A stretch of 39,090 bases of DNA from Spirochaetales bacterium. GTDB lineage: Bacteria > Spirochaetota > Spirochaetia > DAHUYW01. Positions within the stretch are counted from its first letter, which is position 1. Each line of letters starts with the position of its first letter. The notes beneath the pieces are model-generated. The model saw nothing but the letters and a program-made list of their open reading frames with translations. It made no database searches and was not told the origin of the DNA. The position numbers were made by a program, and so were the translations under genes. Location of the stretch: the NCBI GenBank assembly GCA_027314665.1, contig DAHVAK010000099.1:1-39090 (forward strand), read 5' to 3'. Below, piece after piece: positions 27,693 through 36,352 of this stretch.

Positions 27693-28445
27693 TCAGTCGC
27701 GGAGGGTTCCCCCGTTGACGTTCATCGTCTCGGCGGTCACGAAGCTCGCACGCGGGTGGGCGAGGTAGGCGACCGCGAAGGCGATATCCTCCGGCGTCCC
27801 GAGCCGCTTCACGATGCTCTTGTCGATGAAGCGCTGATTCTCCTCGGGGGTGACTGAGCCGGACATCTCGGAGGCGATCCGTCCGGGGCAGATGGCGTTG
27901 ACCGTTATGCCGTCGGATCCGACCTGCTGCGCGAGGTTGCGGGTAAAGGCGAGCACCCCGCCCTTCGAGGCGGAGTAGTGCAGGGCGGCGATCGTTCCCC
28001 CGTTCTTGCCGGCCTCGGAGGAGATGTTGATGATCCTGCCGTACCTTCGCCGCCGCATCGCCGGCAGGACGGCCTTGCAGAGGTGGAAGTGCGCCTTGAG
28101 GTTGACGGCGAGCACGAGGTCCCACTCCTCGTCGCTTATCTCCTCGATGGCGTGGAGCGGATGGATGCCGGCGTTGTTGACCAGGATGTCGATTCGAGCG
28201 AAGCGCTCCTCGACCTCGCGCACAAAATCGGAGATCTCCTGCGCTCGGGAGAGGTCGACCCGCCGGGCGAGGATCTGTCCGCTCGCGCTCGCCGCGAGCT
28301 CCTGCGCAAAGGCGGTCAGCTTCTCGCTTCTGAGGTCGCAGATCGCGAGATTTGCCCCCTGGGAGGCCAGCTCCGCGGCGATGGCCCGTCCGATGCCCTG
28401 CGCCGCGCCGGTAACGATGGCGGTCTGCCCCACGAAGTCACCCAT
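27693..28445 (-). CDS. Short-chain dehydrogenase/reductase (SDR)
   Basis: AIVTGAAQGIGRAIAAELA (TGxxxGIG), ILVNNAGIHP, INISSEAGKNGGTIAALHYSASKGG (YxxxK), ICPGRIASEM. Confidence 0.93.
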   Translation of the reverse strand: MGDFVGQTAIVTGAAQGIGRAIAAELASQGANLAICDLRSEKLTAFAQELAASASGQILARRVDLSRAQEISDFVREVEERFARIDILVNNAGIHPLHAIEEISDEEWDLVLAVNLKAHFHLCKAVLPAMRRRRYGRIINISSEAGKNGGTIAALHYSASKGGVLAFTRNLAQQVGSDGITVNAICPGRIASEMSGSVTPEENQRFIDKSIVKRLGTPEDIAFAVAYLAHPRASFVTAETMNVNGGTLRD

Positions 28446-28468
28446 CTCACCCCCCGCGCTCCCTCACC

Positions 28469-28507
28469 TTGCGCGAATTATTGTATATCGTATACTGCAA
28501 TCGTCAA
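28469..28507. promoter_or_regulatory. Divergent promoter region with shared GntR operator
   Basis: Minus strand: TTGACG (28507-28502), 16 bp spacer, TACAAT (28485-28480). Plus strand: TTGCGC (28469-28474), 16 bp spacer, TATACT (28491-28496). Palindrome core GTATA-TCG-TATAC at 28483-28495, identical to the core at 24964-24976. Confidence 0.7.
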
Positions 28508-28533
28508 GCACAAGGATGCGGCGAGGCGGACGG

Positions 28534-29574
28534 ATGAAGGCTCTGGTAAAGTACGCGGAGGGCCCCGGAAACATGGAGATCCGAGAGGTCCCGGAGCCCT
28601 CGGCGGGGCGCGGTCAGGTGAAGATCGCGGTCGCGAAAACGGGAATCTGCGGATCGGATCTCCATATTCTCCACAGCGACATCTCCATTCCGGTGAAGCC
28701 CCCGGTGGTCACGGGCCACGAGTTCGCCGGCACGCTCTGCGAGATCGGCCCGGAGGTCGAGGGCTGGAAGATCGGCGATCGGGTCGTCTCGGAGACCGCG
28801 ATGAGCTACTGCGGGAGCTGCCCTGCCTGCAGGAGCGGTTTCTACAACCTCTGTCCCGAGCGCAAGACCCTCGGCTACTGGTACGACGGGGCCTTTGCCC
28901 CCTTTACCGTGGTGCCCGCGGCCCGGCTCCACCGCCTGCCCGACGGCGTCTCCCTGGAGGATGCGGCGCTCGCCGAGCCCCTCGCCTGCATCACCCATGC
29001 GGTCATGGAGCTGACGACGATTGCGCCCGAGGACGTCGTCCTCGTTTCCGGTCCCGGGGCGGTGGGGCTGGCGACCCTGCAGGTAGCGATGGCCCACGGC
29101 GCTCGGGTGATCGTCGCGGGCACGAGCGCCGACGCCGCTCGCTTGGAGGCGGCGCGGGAGCTCGGGGCCCTTCGGGTGCTGAACGTGGAGAGGGAGCCGC
29201 TTGCCGAGATCGTGCGGGAGCTTACCGACGGGGCGGGGGTCGACGTGGTGCTCGAGTGCTCCGGCAGCGCGCGGGCGGTGGACGCGGGCCTCTCCGCCCT
29301 CAAGCGCCGAGGTCAGTTCACCCAGATCGGTCTCTTCGGCAAGGCGATCACCGTGAGCTTCGAGCTGATCTGCTACCGAGAGCTCCGGGTCACGGGCTCC
29401 CTCGGCTCGCGGTTTTCGAGCTGGGAGAAGGCCCTCGCGCTCATGGCAAGCGGAGCCGTCCGGACCCGCCCCCTCATCTCGCACCTTCTCCCGATGCGGG
29501 AATGGTCGGAGGCCTTCGCGATGTTCGAGCGAAAAGAGGGCTTGAAGCTGTTGCTTGACCCGCACGAAGCCTAA
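28534..29574 (+). CDS. Zinc-dependent MDR alcohol/polyol dehydrogenase
   Basis: MKALVKYAEGPGNMEIREVPEPSAG; GICGSDLHILHSD, VTGHEFAGTLCEIG, structural-zinc cysteines CGSCPACRSGFYNLC, VSGPGAVGLATLQVA. Confidence 0.92.
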   Translation: MKALVKYAEGPGNMEIREVPEPSAGRGQVKIAVAKTGICGSDLHILHSDISIPVKPPVVTGHEFAGTLCEIGPEVEGWKIGDRVVSETAMSYCGSCPACRSGFYNLCPERKTLGYWYDGAFAPFTVVPAARLHRLPDGVSLEDAALAEPLACITHAVMELTTIAPEDVVLVSGPGAVGLATLQVAMAHGARVIVAGTSADAARLEAARELGALRVLNVEREPLAEIVRELTDGAGVDVVLECSGSARAVDAGLSALKRRGQFTQIGLFGKAITVSFELICYRELRVTGSLGSRFSSWEKALALMASGAVRTRPLISHLLPMREWSEAFAMFERKEGLKLLLDPHEA

Positions 29575-29604
29575 GGGTCAGGATCGCAGAGGAGGCGACC
29601 AGAG

Positions 29605-30897
29605 GTGCAGCACGATCGGTGGGACCGCCACGGCGTCATCCAGGCAATGCTTGGTCCGGTTCCGCTGCCGAGAATGGCGCTCGTTCGCCAGCTCTTCGAC
29701 CGCAGCGAGATCGGGGAGGTCGAGCCCGCCGTGGAGCGCGAGCTTTCGCAGCGGTGGGTGGCCGAGGCGGTGAGACCCGGGACGAGCGTCGCCGTCACCG
29801 TCGGAAGCCGGGGGATCGCGAACATCGCCTTGATAACCCGCGCGGTCGTTCGGGGTCTCAAGGCCCTCGGCGTGCAACCCTTTCTCATTCCCGCCATGGG
29901 CAGCCACGGCGGGGCGACCTCGGAGGGCCAGCGAGAGCTGCTCGAGGGATACGGCGTGAGCGAGGAGTCGGTCGGGGCTCCGATTCGCGCGACGATGGAT
30001 ACGCGGATCATCGCCCGCACGGCGAGCGGACAGCCCGTGCACCTCGATCGCTACGCCGCGGAGGCCGACGGGATCGTGGTGGTCGGCCGGGTCAAGCCGC
30101 ACACCGCCTTCCGCGGAGACTACGAGAGCGGGCTCATGAAGATGATGGCCATTGGAATGGGCAAGCAGCGCGGAGCGGAGATCTGCCATGCCGACGGCTT
30201 CGGCAAGATGGCGGAGAGGGTCCGCGAGTTCGGCTCGGCGGTCCTCGCCAACGCGCCGATCCTCTTTGGAGTGGCCATCCTCGAGAACGCCTATGACCGG
30301 ACCGCCCGGATCGAAGCCGTTCCGCGGGAGGCCATCGCGCGCAGGGAGCCGCTCCTGCTCAAGGAGGCGCGGGGCCTCATGCCGCGCATTCTCTTCCCTG
30401 AGTTCGACGTGCTCGTCGTGGATACCATCGGGAAGAACTTCAGCGGCGACGGCGCCGATCCTAACATCACCGGGACCTACTGCACGCCCTTCGCAAGCGG
30501 GGGGCCGAGCTTTCAGCGCTACGTCATCCTCGACGCGAGCGAGGAGACCCACGGGAACTCCCTCGGGGTCGGCATGGCCGACATTACGACGAAGCGGCTC
30601 TTCGACAAGACCGACTTCGATGCGAGCTATCCGAACGCCCTGACGAGTCGCGTCATCAAGACCGTACGGATGCCGATGGTGCTGCAAAGCGACCGTCTCG
30701 CCCTCCAGGCGGCGATCTACACCTGCGTGAGTCTCGGGCCCAAGGGGGCGCGGGTCGTTCGGATTCCGAACACCTCCCATCTCGGCCTCATCGCGGTCTC
30801 GGAGGCCCTTGTTCCCGAGGCACTGGGCAATCCGGCGCTCGAGGTCGTCGAGGCGCCGAGGGAGCTGGCCTTCGATGCGGAGGGAAACCTCTTCTAG
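29605..30897 (+). CDS. LarA/DUF2088-superfamily protein (lactate racemase domain-like)
   Basis: GTG start after GAGGAGG. PFLIPAMGSHGGATSEGQRELLEGYGV, GIVVVGRVKPHTAFRGDYESGLMKMMAIGMGKQRGAE. Divergent from canonical LarA. Confidence 0.7.
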   Translation: MQHDRWDRHGVIQAMLGPVPLPRMALVRQLFDRSEIGEVEPAVERELSQRWVAEAVRPGTSVAVTVGSRGIANIALITRAVVRGLKALGVQPFLIPAMGSHGGATSEGQRELLEGYGVSEESVGAPIRATMDTRIIARTASGQPVHLDRYAAEADGIVVVGRVKPHTAFRGDYESGLMKMMAIGMGKQRGAEICHADGFGKMAERVREFGSAVLANAPILFGVAILENAYDRTARIEAVPREAIARREPLLLKEARGLMPRILFPEFDVLVVDTIGKNFSGDGADPNITGTYCTPFASGGPSFQRYVILDASEETHGNSLGVGMADITTKRLFDKTDFDASYPNALTSRVIKTVRMPMVLQSDRLALQAAIYTCVSLGPKGARVVRIPNTSHLGLIAVSEALVPEALGNPALEVVEAPRELAFDAEGNLF

Positions 30898-30902
30898 CAG
30901 AG

Positions 30903-32189
30903 ATGAAGCTGAAGCTGGCCTACGGAAAAACCGATCTTGCGATAAGCCTCCCGCCGAGCGCGGATGTGACCGTGGTGGAGCCGCGCTTCGTTCCGTCGGT
31001 CGGCGACCAACGGCGAGCGGTGACGGAGTCGCTGCGACGCCCGATCGGCAGGCCGCCCCTTCGCGAAGCGGTGAAGGCGAGCGACACGGTGGCGATCGTC
31101 TTCAGCGACATCACGCGCCCGACTCCGAACGACCTGCTCATCCCCGCGATCTTGGACGAGCTCCGCTCGGCGGGGGTTGCCGAGGAGCAGATCACGCTCT
31201 TCAACTCGACCGGAACCCACCGCCTGAACACACGCCAGGAGCTTTCGGGCATGCTCGGCGAAGAGGTCGTCGGGCGCTACCGGATCATCCAAAACGACGC
31301 GCGAGCGGAGAACGCCCACGCGTCGGTCGGAGTCACCTCGAGCGGCAACGAGATCAAGCTCCTCAAGGACTTTCTCGCCTGCTCCTTCAAGATCCTCACC
31401 GGCTTCATCGAGCCCCACTTTTTTGCCGGATTCTCCGGGGGAGGGAAGGCGGTCATGCCCGGCCTCGCGCATCTCGATACGGTGATGCGCAATCACAACG
31501 CGCGCAACATCGACGATCGCCGCTCGAGCTGGGGCATTCTCGCGGGGAATCCGATCCGCGACGAGGTCGAGGAGGCGGTGTCACTCGTGAGCCCCGATTT
31601 CCTGGTGAACGTCACGCTGAACAAGCACAAGGAGGTGACGCGATCCTTTGCCGGCGACTGGATCACGGCATACCGCGAGGGGGTCGAGTTCGTGAGGAAG
31701 ACCGCGATGAGAAGGGTCGACGCCCTCTTCGACATCGTGATCACCTCGAACTCAGGCTACCCCCTCGACCTGAACCTCTACCAGGCGGTGAAGGGGATGA
31801 GCGCCGCCGCGAAGGTGGCGAGGCCGGGCGGCTCGATCATCGTGGCTGCGGAGTGCTGGGACGGCATCCCGGATCACGGCTCCTTCGGGAGACTCCTTCG
31901 GGAGGCGCGGGACGCCGAGGATCTTCTCGCCCGCATCCGCTCCGAGGGCTTCATGGCCGACGACCAGTGGCAGGCGCAGATTCTCGCCTCGATCGTGCAG
32001 CGCTACGAGGTCTCCGTTTACTCCGGCGGGCTTACCCAAGAGCAGCTTGCGCAGGCTAAGCTTCGGCCCTGCCTCTCGATTGAGGGGAAGGTGGTGGAGC
32101 TCCTCGAGCGCTACGGCTCGAGTGCCCGGATCTGCGTGCTGCCCGAGGGACCGCAGACGATCCCCTACTACTATGAGGAGAACAGATGA
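30903..32189 (+). CDS. LarA homologue (nickel-pincer-dependent 2-hydroxyacid racemase/epimerase family)
   Basis: SDITRPTPNDLLIPAIL, NSTGTHRLNTRQEL, EPHFFAGFSGGGKAVMPGLAHLDTVMRNHNAR: these match LarA family His/Lys signature positions. Confidence 0.82.
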   Translation: MKLKLAYGKTDLAISLPPSADVTVVEPRFVPSVGDQRRAVTESLRRPIGRPPLREAVKASDTVAIVFSDITRPTPNDLLIPAILDELRSAGVAEEQITLFNSTGTHRLNTRQELSGMLGEEVVGRYRIIQNDARAENAHASVGVTSSGNEIKLLKDFLACSFKILTGFIEPHFFAGFSGGGKAVMPGLAHLDTVMRNHNARNIDDRRSSWGILAGNPIRDEVEEAVSLVSPDFLVNVTLNKHKEVTRSFAGDWITAYREGVEFVRKTAMRRVDALFDIVITSNSGYPLDLNLYQAVKGMSAAAKVARPGGSIIVAAECWDGIPDHGSFGRLLREARDAEDLLARIRSEGFMADDQWQAQILASIVQRYEVSVYSGGLTQEQLAQAKLRPCLSIEGKVVELLERYGSSARICVLPEGPQTIPYYYEENR

Positions 32190-32953
32190 ACCTACGATTC
32201 GACGGAAAGGTGGTCCTCGTGACCGGCGCAAGCACGGGGATCGGGGCCGCAATTGCGAAGGCCTTCGGCGCCGGCGGGGCGAAGGTCGCGGTCCACTACA
32301 ACGCGAGCGAGGCGCAGGCGAGAGCGGTCGCGCGCGAGATCGACGGCGGGCGCGGGGAGGCTGCCGTGCTCGTGCGGGCGGACCTGCTGGACCCGCCGGC
32401 GGCGGAGCGGATGGTGGGAGAGGCGATCGCCCGCTTCGGGCGGCTCGACATCCTCGTGAACAACGCAGGGGGGCTCCTTGCGCGCCGTCCGATCGACGAG
32501 ATGTCCGATGAGGTCTACGCGCGGATCATGGAGCTGAACATGGGCTCGACCTTCCGTGTCTCGAAGGCGGCGATCCCTCATTTGCGCAGGGCCGGCGGCG
32601 GGGCCATCATCAACATGACCTCGATCGCCGCGCGCAGCGGCGGGGGCGGTGGGGCAGTCATCTACGCCGCCTCCAAGGCGGCGGTCTCCACCTTCACGCG
32701 GGGGCTCGCGAAGGAGCTTGCCGCGAACGGGATCCGGGTCAACGCGATCGCCCCGGGGATCGTCCTCACCCCCTTCCACGACAAGTACACGAAGCCCGAA
32801 GCGCTCGCGGCGATGATCGGAGGGATCCCCCTCGGGCGCGGGGCGACGGCCGAGGAGGTCGCGGGCACGGCGCTCTTCCTCGCCTCCGAGGAGCTGTCGA
32901 GCTTCATCACCGGAGAGGTCATCGAAGTGAACGGCGGCGCCCTGATGGCATAG
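32186..32953 (+). CDS. Short-chain dehydrogenase/reductase (SDR)
   Basis: VVLVTGASTGIGAAIAKAFGAGG, ILVNNAGGLL, INMTSIAARSGGGGGAVIYAASKAAV, IAPGIVLTPFH. Overlaps the LarA-homologue stop by 4 bp (ATGA). Confidence 0.93.
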   Translation: MNLRFDGKVVLVTGASTGIGAAIAKAFGAGGAKVAVHYNASEAQARAVAREIDGGRGEAAVLVRADLLDPPAAERMVGEAIARFGRLDILVNNAGGLLARRPIDEMSDEVYARIMELNMGSTFRVSKAAIPHLRRAGGGAIINMTSIAARSGGGGGAVIYAASKAAVSTFTRGLAKELAANGIRVNAIAPGIVLTPFHDKYTKPEALAAMIGGIPLGRGATAEEVAGTALFLASEELSSFITGEVIEVNGGALMA

Positions 32954-33033
32954 GGCTCGCAGTGGAAACGATCGGCAACGGTCGAATAGCGGGCCGCCCG
33001 CGCCGATCGCTTGCCTTCCCTCTCACGCAGCTA

Positions 33034-33059
33034 TAAACTTGAGTCAATTTGTAAGTTTA
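33034..33059. promoter_or_regulatory. AT-rich inverted repeat upstream of the amidohydrolase gene
   Basis: TAAACTT (33034-33040), 12 bp spacer, AAGTTTA (33053-33059), 38 bp before the ATG at 33098. Confidence 0.4.
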
Positions 33060-33097
33060 ACTGGGCGCAGAGCGTGGATTTGCGGGAGGAAAGCCGG

Positions 33098-34726
33098 ATG
33101 GCCGAGATCGTCCTATTCAATGGTACCGTTATTCCCCTATCGCGGACGGGAGAGCGGCAGAGCGCGGTGCTCCTTCGCGACGGGAAGATAGCGGCGGTGG
33201 GAGGGGATCGCGAGGTCCTTGCCGCGGCGGGGCCGGAGGCTCGGCGCATCGACCTCGCCGGGCGGACGGTCGTCCCCGGTTTCAACGACGACCACCTGCA
33301 CGTCGCGGGGATGGGCAATCACCTCGACACCCCGAATCTCCGCGGCATGAGCAAGGCAGAGATTCTCGCCCATCTCAGCGAGCGCTACCCGGCGCCGCGG
33401 GGCCTCGATCCGATCTTCGGCGTGCAATGGGACTACCCGACCTGTCCCGATCCCCACGCACGCGATCTCGACCGTCTCTTCGACGCTACCCCGGTCATTC
33501 TCTTTCAGTACTCCGGCCACGCGATGTGGGCCAACAGCGCCGCGCTTCGCCTGATCGGCATCGACGAGCGCACGAGGGAGTGGCCCTCCGGCGGTCCGGT
33601 CCGCGACTCGGCGGGGCATCTGACCGGAATCGTGCGGGAGCCCTACGGACATCCGGGGTTTCAGAAGATCTTCCGGCGGCGACAATTCGATGCCGGCTCG
33701 ATTCGCCGCGGCATCCCGGCAGCGCTCGAGCTCCTGCGCGAGAGCGGGGTAACCTCGGTGCAGGACAACACCTGGGTGCGGGCGGGCCTCGCGACCTACC
33801 GGGAGCTGCACCGCGCCGGGGAGCTGACCTGCCGGATCTCCTGTTGGTCGCTCGGGGAGACGCCGAAACCCTTGCGCTATCTGTTCGAGCATGACCGCTT
33901 CGATCCGGAGTGGTACGCGCGCGGACCGCGGAAGTACTTCCTTGACGGCGCCTTTTCCAGCCGCACCGCCTATCTCGTCGAGCCCTACGCCGACGAGAGC
34001 GACACCTCGGGAAAGGGCAAGAGCCCGCAGGAGATCGAACGGCTCATGGCCGACACCGCGCGCTCGGGGCGGCAGATCGCCTGCCATTCGATCGGCGATC
34101 GATCGACCCAGCAGTACTGCGACGGGGTCGAGAGGACGCTCGCGCGCTACCCCGGCGTTCGGGAGATGCGGTGGCGCGTCGAGCACGGTCAGCTGATTCG
34201 CCCCGAGGACATCGAGCGGCTGCGGGGGCTGGGGATTGTCATTTCAGCGCAGCCCCATGCCCTCTCCGACCCCGAGAAGGACCGGCGCCTCCTCGGGGAG
34301 AAGCGGGCGGAGCGCGCCTATCCCTACCGCTCGCTCCTCGACGCCGGGGTCCCCCTTGCCTTCGGGTCCGACTTCCCTGGAGAGGGCACCTACGATCCGC
34401 TGCTCGGGATCCATCTGACGGTCAACCGCGAGGGGCCGGAGGCTATCACCCCCGAAGAGGCACTCGCCTGCTACACCCTCGGAAGCGCCTACGCGCAGTT
34501 CGAAGAGGAGCGCAAGGGGACGATCGAGGTGGGAAAGCTCGCCGACCTGGCGCTCCTTTCGGACGATCCGACCGCGGTGCGCCGGGAAGCCATCCGCGAG
34601 ATCAAGGTCGAGATGAAGATCGTCGCGGGCAGGATTGTCTACGAGCGCTCCCCCGAAGGGCGGGGCGTCAGCTCGCGGGGCGGCCTTCGGCGGGCGCCGG
34701 CAGCGTCTCGTCGCGCAGCACCCTGA
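33098..34726 (+). CDS. Amidohydrolase family protein (YtcJ-like, Amidohydro_3 type)
   Basis: RBS GGGAGGA then MAEIVLFNGTVIPLSR; GRTVVPGFNDDHLHVAGMG, FGVQWDYP, VTSVQDNTWV, ACHSIGDRSTQQYCDGVE, WRVEHGQLIRPEDIERLRGLGIVISAQP, FGSDFPGEGTYDPLLGIHLTVNRE. Confidence 0.87.
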   Translation: MAEIVLFNGTVIPLSRTGERQSAVLLRDGKIAAVGGDREVLAAAGPEARRIDLAGRTVVPGFNDDHLHVAGMGNHLDTPNLRGMSKAEILAHLSERYPAPRGLDPIFGVQWDYPTCPDPHARDLDRLFDATPVILFQYSGHAMWANSAALRLIGIDERTREWPSGGPVRDSAGHLTGIVREPYGHPGFQKIFRRRQFDAGSIRRGIPAALELLRESGVTSVQDNTWVRAGLATYRELHRAGELTCRISCWSLGETPKPLRYLFEHDRFDPEWYARGPRKYFLDGAFSSRTAYLVEPYADESDTSGKGKSPQEIERLMADTARSGRQIACHSIGDRSTQQYCDGVERTLARYPGVREMRWRVEHGQLIRPEDIERLRGLGIVISAQPHALSDPEKDRRLLGEKRAERAYPYRSLLDAGVPLAFGSDFPGEGTYDPLLGIHLTVNREGPEAITPEEALACYTLGSAYAQFEEERKGTIEVGKLADLALLSDDPTAVRREAIREIKVEMKIVAGRIVYERSPEGRGVSSRGGLRRAPAASRRAAP

Positions 34727-35795
34727 TCCGCGGCTCGAGGACCGTCAGGGTGAGGGGGAAGTCGCTTCCCGAGAGCCAGGAGACCTCCCCGTCGAGCTGC
34801 ATCGGAATCCGGGCGGCGTAGTCGATCTCGACTTGGTCGGCGTGGTAGAAGCTCACGCAGGGAAGCTCGCCGTGCCTTCCCTTGTAGAAGAGCTTCTTGT
34901 TTGCGATTTTCTCCCAGGTGCTCAGCGACGCCACCAGGCACACGTTCTCGCTGCCGGGGAGCACGGGCATGTGGCTTCCGTAGGTCCGGCCTCCGCTGAT
35001 CCCGACCACCACCATGGACGGCAGGAAGGAGCGGAGGTGCGTCGCCGCGCCTGCGCGACGGATGGTGATATCCATGGGAGCGGGCTTCACGGACTGCTCG
35101 TAGAACAGGGATCCGATGTCCACCATCGCTTTGTAGGCTTGGCCGGGGATGGCCCGCTTGAAGCGGTTCGTGAGGTCGGTGATGTAGGCGTCCAGGCCGA
35201 GGCTTCCGATGTTGAAGGAGTAGCGGGGAGCCCCCTCGGCCCCGGCGACGCGAAGGGCGCCGGTCCGCACGGTGTGCTGCGAGCCGAGAATGAGCTCGTA
35301 GGCGTTGCCGAAGGTCCGCGCGTCGGCGACGTCGTTGCCCGATCCCAGCGGTAGGCGCAGCAGCTTCAGCCTGTCGAGCAACCCCGTGTCGGCCTCCATC
35401 AGGGAGGTGCAGATTTCGTTGCTGGTCCCGTCCCCGCCGCAGGCGATGAGCAGGTGCTCGATCCCTGAGGAAACCCGCTCCTCGCGATTGAGGATCTCCT
35501 CGGTGATCCGCCGGGCGTGGCCGGCGCGCTCGGTGAAGCGGACCTCGTTGATCTCCACTCGCCGCCGGGGCGAGCGCCGGCGCAGCTCGGCGAGCCTCTG
35601 CTCTAGGTCGAGGATGAGCTTGCGAATGGTGGAGGTGCGCTTGAAGAAGCCTGCGTGCGGGTTGACGATCACATCGACGACAAGGGGCGCCCTCTCGAGC
35701 GATCGGGAGAAGCTCGCGAGCTCAGAGACGCCGTTCGCGTAGGTTGCGATAAGATCCACGGGAGCCTCCGGAGAGGTAATAGAATAATCTTGCAC
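34668..35795 (-). CDS. Diacylglycerol kinase-like / lipid kinase catalytic-domain protein
   Basis: VVDVIVNPHAGFFKRTSTIRKLI, HLLIACGGDGTSNEICTSLM (GGDGT), LLRLPLGSGNDVADARTFG. Confidence 0.88.
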   Translation of the reverse strand: MQDYSITSPEAPVDLIATYANGVSELASFSRSLERAPLVVDVIVNPHAGFFKRTSTIRKLILDLEQRLAELRRRSPRRRVEINEVRFTERAGHARRITEEILNREERVSSGIEHLLIACGGDGTSNEICTSLMEADTGLLDRLKLLRLPLGSGNDVADARTFGNAYELILGSQHTVRTGALRVAGAEGAPRYSFNIGSLGLDAYITDLTNRFKRAIPGQAYKAMVDIGSLFYEQSVKPAPMDITIRRAGAATHLRSFLPSMVVVGISGGRTYGSHMPVLPGSENVCLVASLSTWEKIANKKLFYKGRHGELPCVSFYHADQVEIDYAARIPMQLDGEVSWLSGSDFPLTLTVLEPRIRVLRDETLPAPAEGRPAS

Positions 35796-35846
35796 GGAGA
35801 TCGCTTCGTCGTCAATTCGATTCCCGAGGAGGGCTCGGGCCCTCGG

Positions 35847-36278
35847 CTACGGCCTCCTCGTTCTCTGCGGAGGAACGAGGAGAAAGGTGAGGACGACGAG
35901 CAGGGCGAAGGCGACATAGGCGACGAGGAAGACCCAGGCCGGAAAATCGTAGAAGATGATGCTGCGCAGGAGCCTTGCGATGAAGGGGATCTGACTCGAG
36001 AGACGCTCGCCGGCAAGGGCGCGCAGGCGATACTCCCAGACCGTGAGGGGGCAACTTGTTCCGGTGACGGCCTCTACGGCGACGAGAACTACGGTCGCGA
36101 GGTGGGTGAGACGGAATGCCAGGTTGCGCACCCAGGACCACCTGAAGAGGCCCCCTGCGAGGACAAGCGCCTCGCCCCCCACGGTGAACCCGACGTAGCA
36201 GAAGTGAACGACGAGGACGATGTTGGCAAGAACGGCATAGAAGGCCACGTGCGCTTCCCTCATCGGCGGCGGAGGCAC
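35847..36278 (-). CDS. DUF2784-like small membrane protein
   Basis: [27 protein letters not shown]; multiple hydrophobic helices. Confidence 0.65.
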   Translation of the reverse strand: MPPPPMREAHVAFYAVLANIVLVVHFCYVGFTVGGEALVLAGGLFRWSWVRNLAFRLTHLATVVLVAVEAVTGTSCPLTVWEYRLRALAGERLSSQIPFIARLLRSIIFYDFPAWVFLVAYVAFALLVVLTFLLVPPQRTRRP

Positions 36279-36352
36279 CGGGGCCCTACGGTCGCCCGCT
36301 GCTCGGGCGGCTCCGCTTACCGAAATCCGACCATTCTGCTATTATAGCCGCC

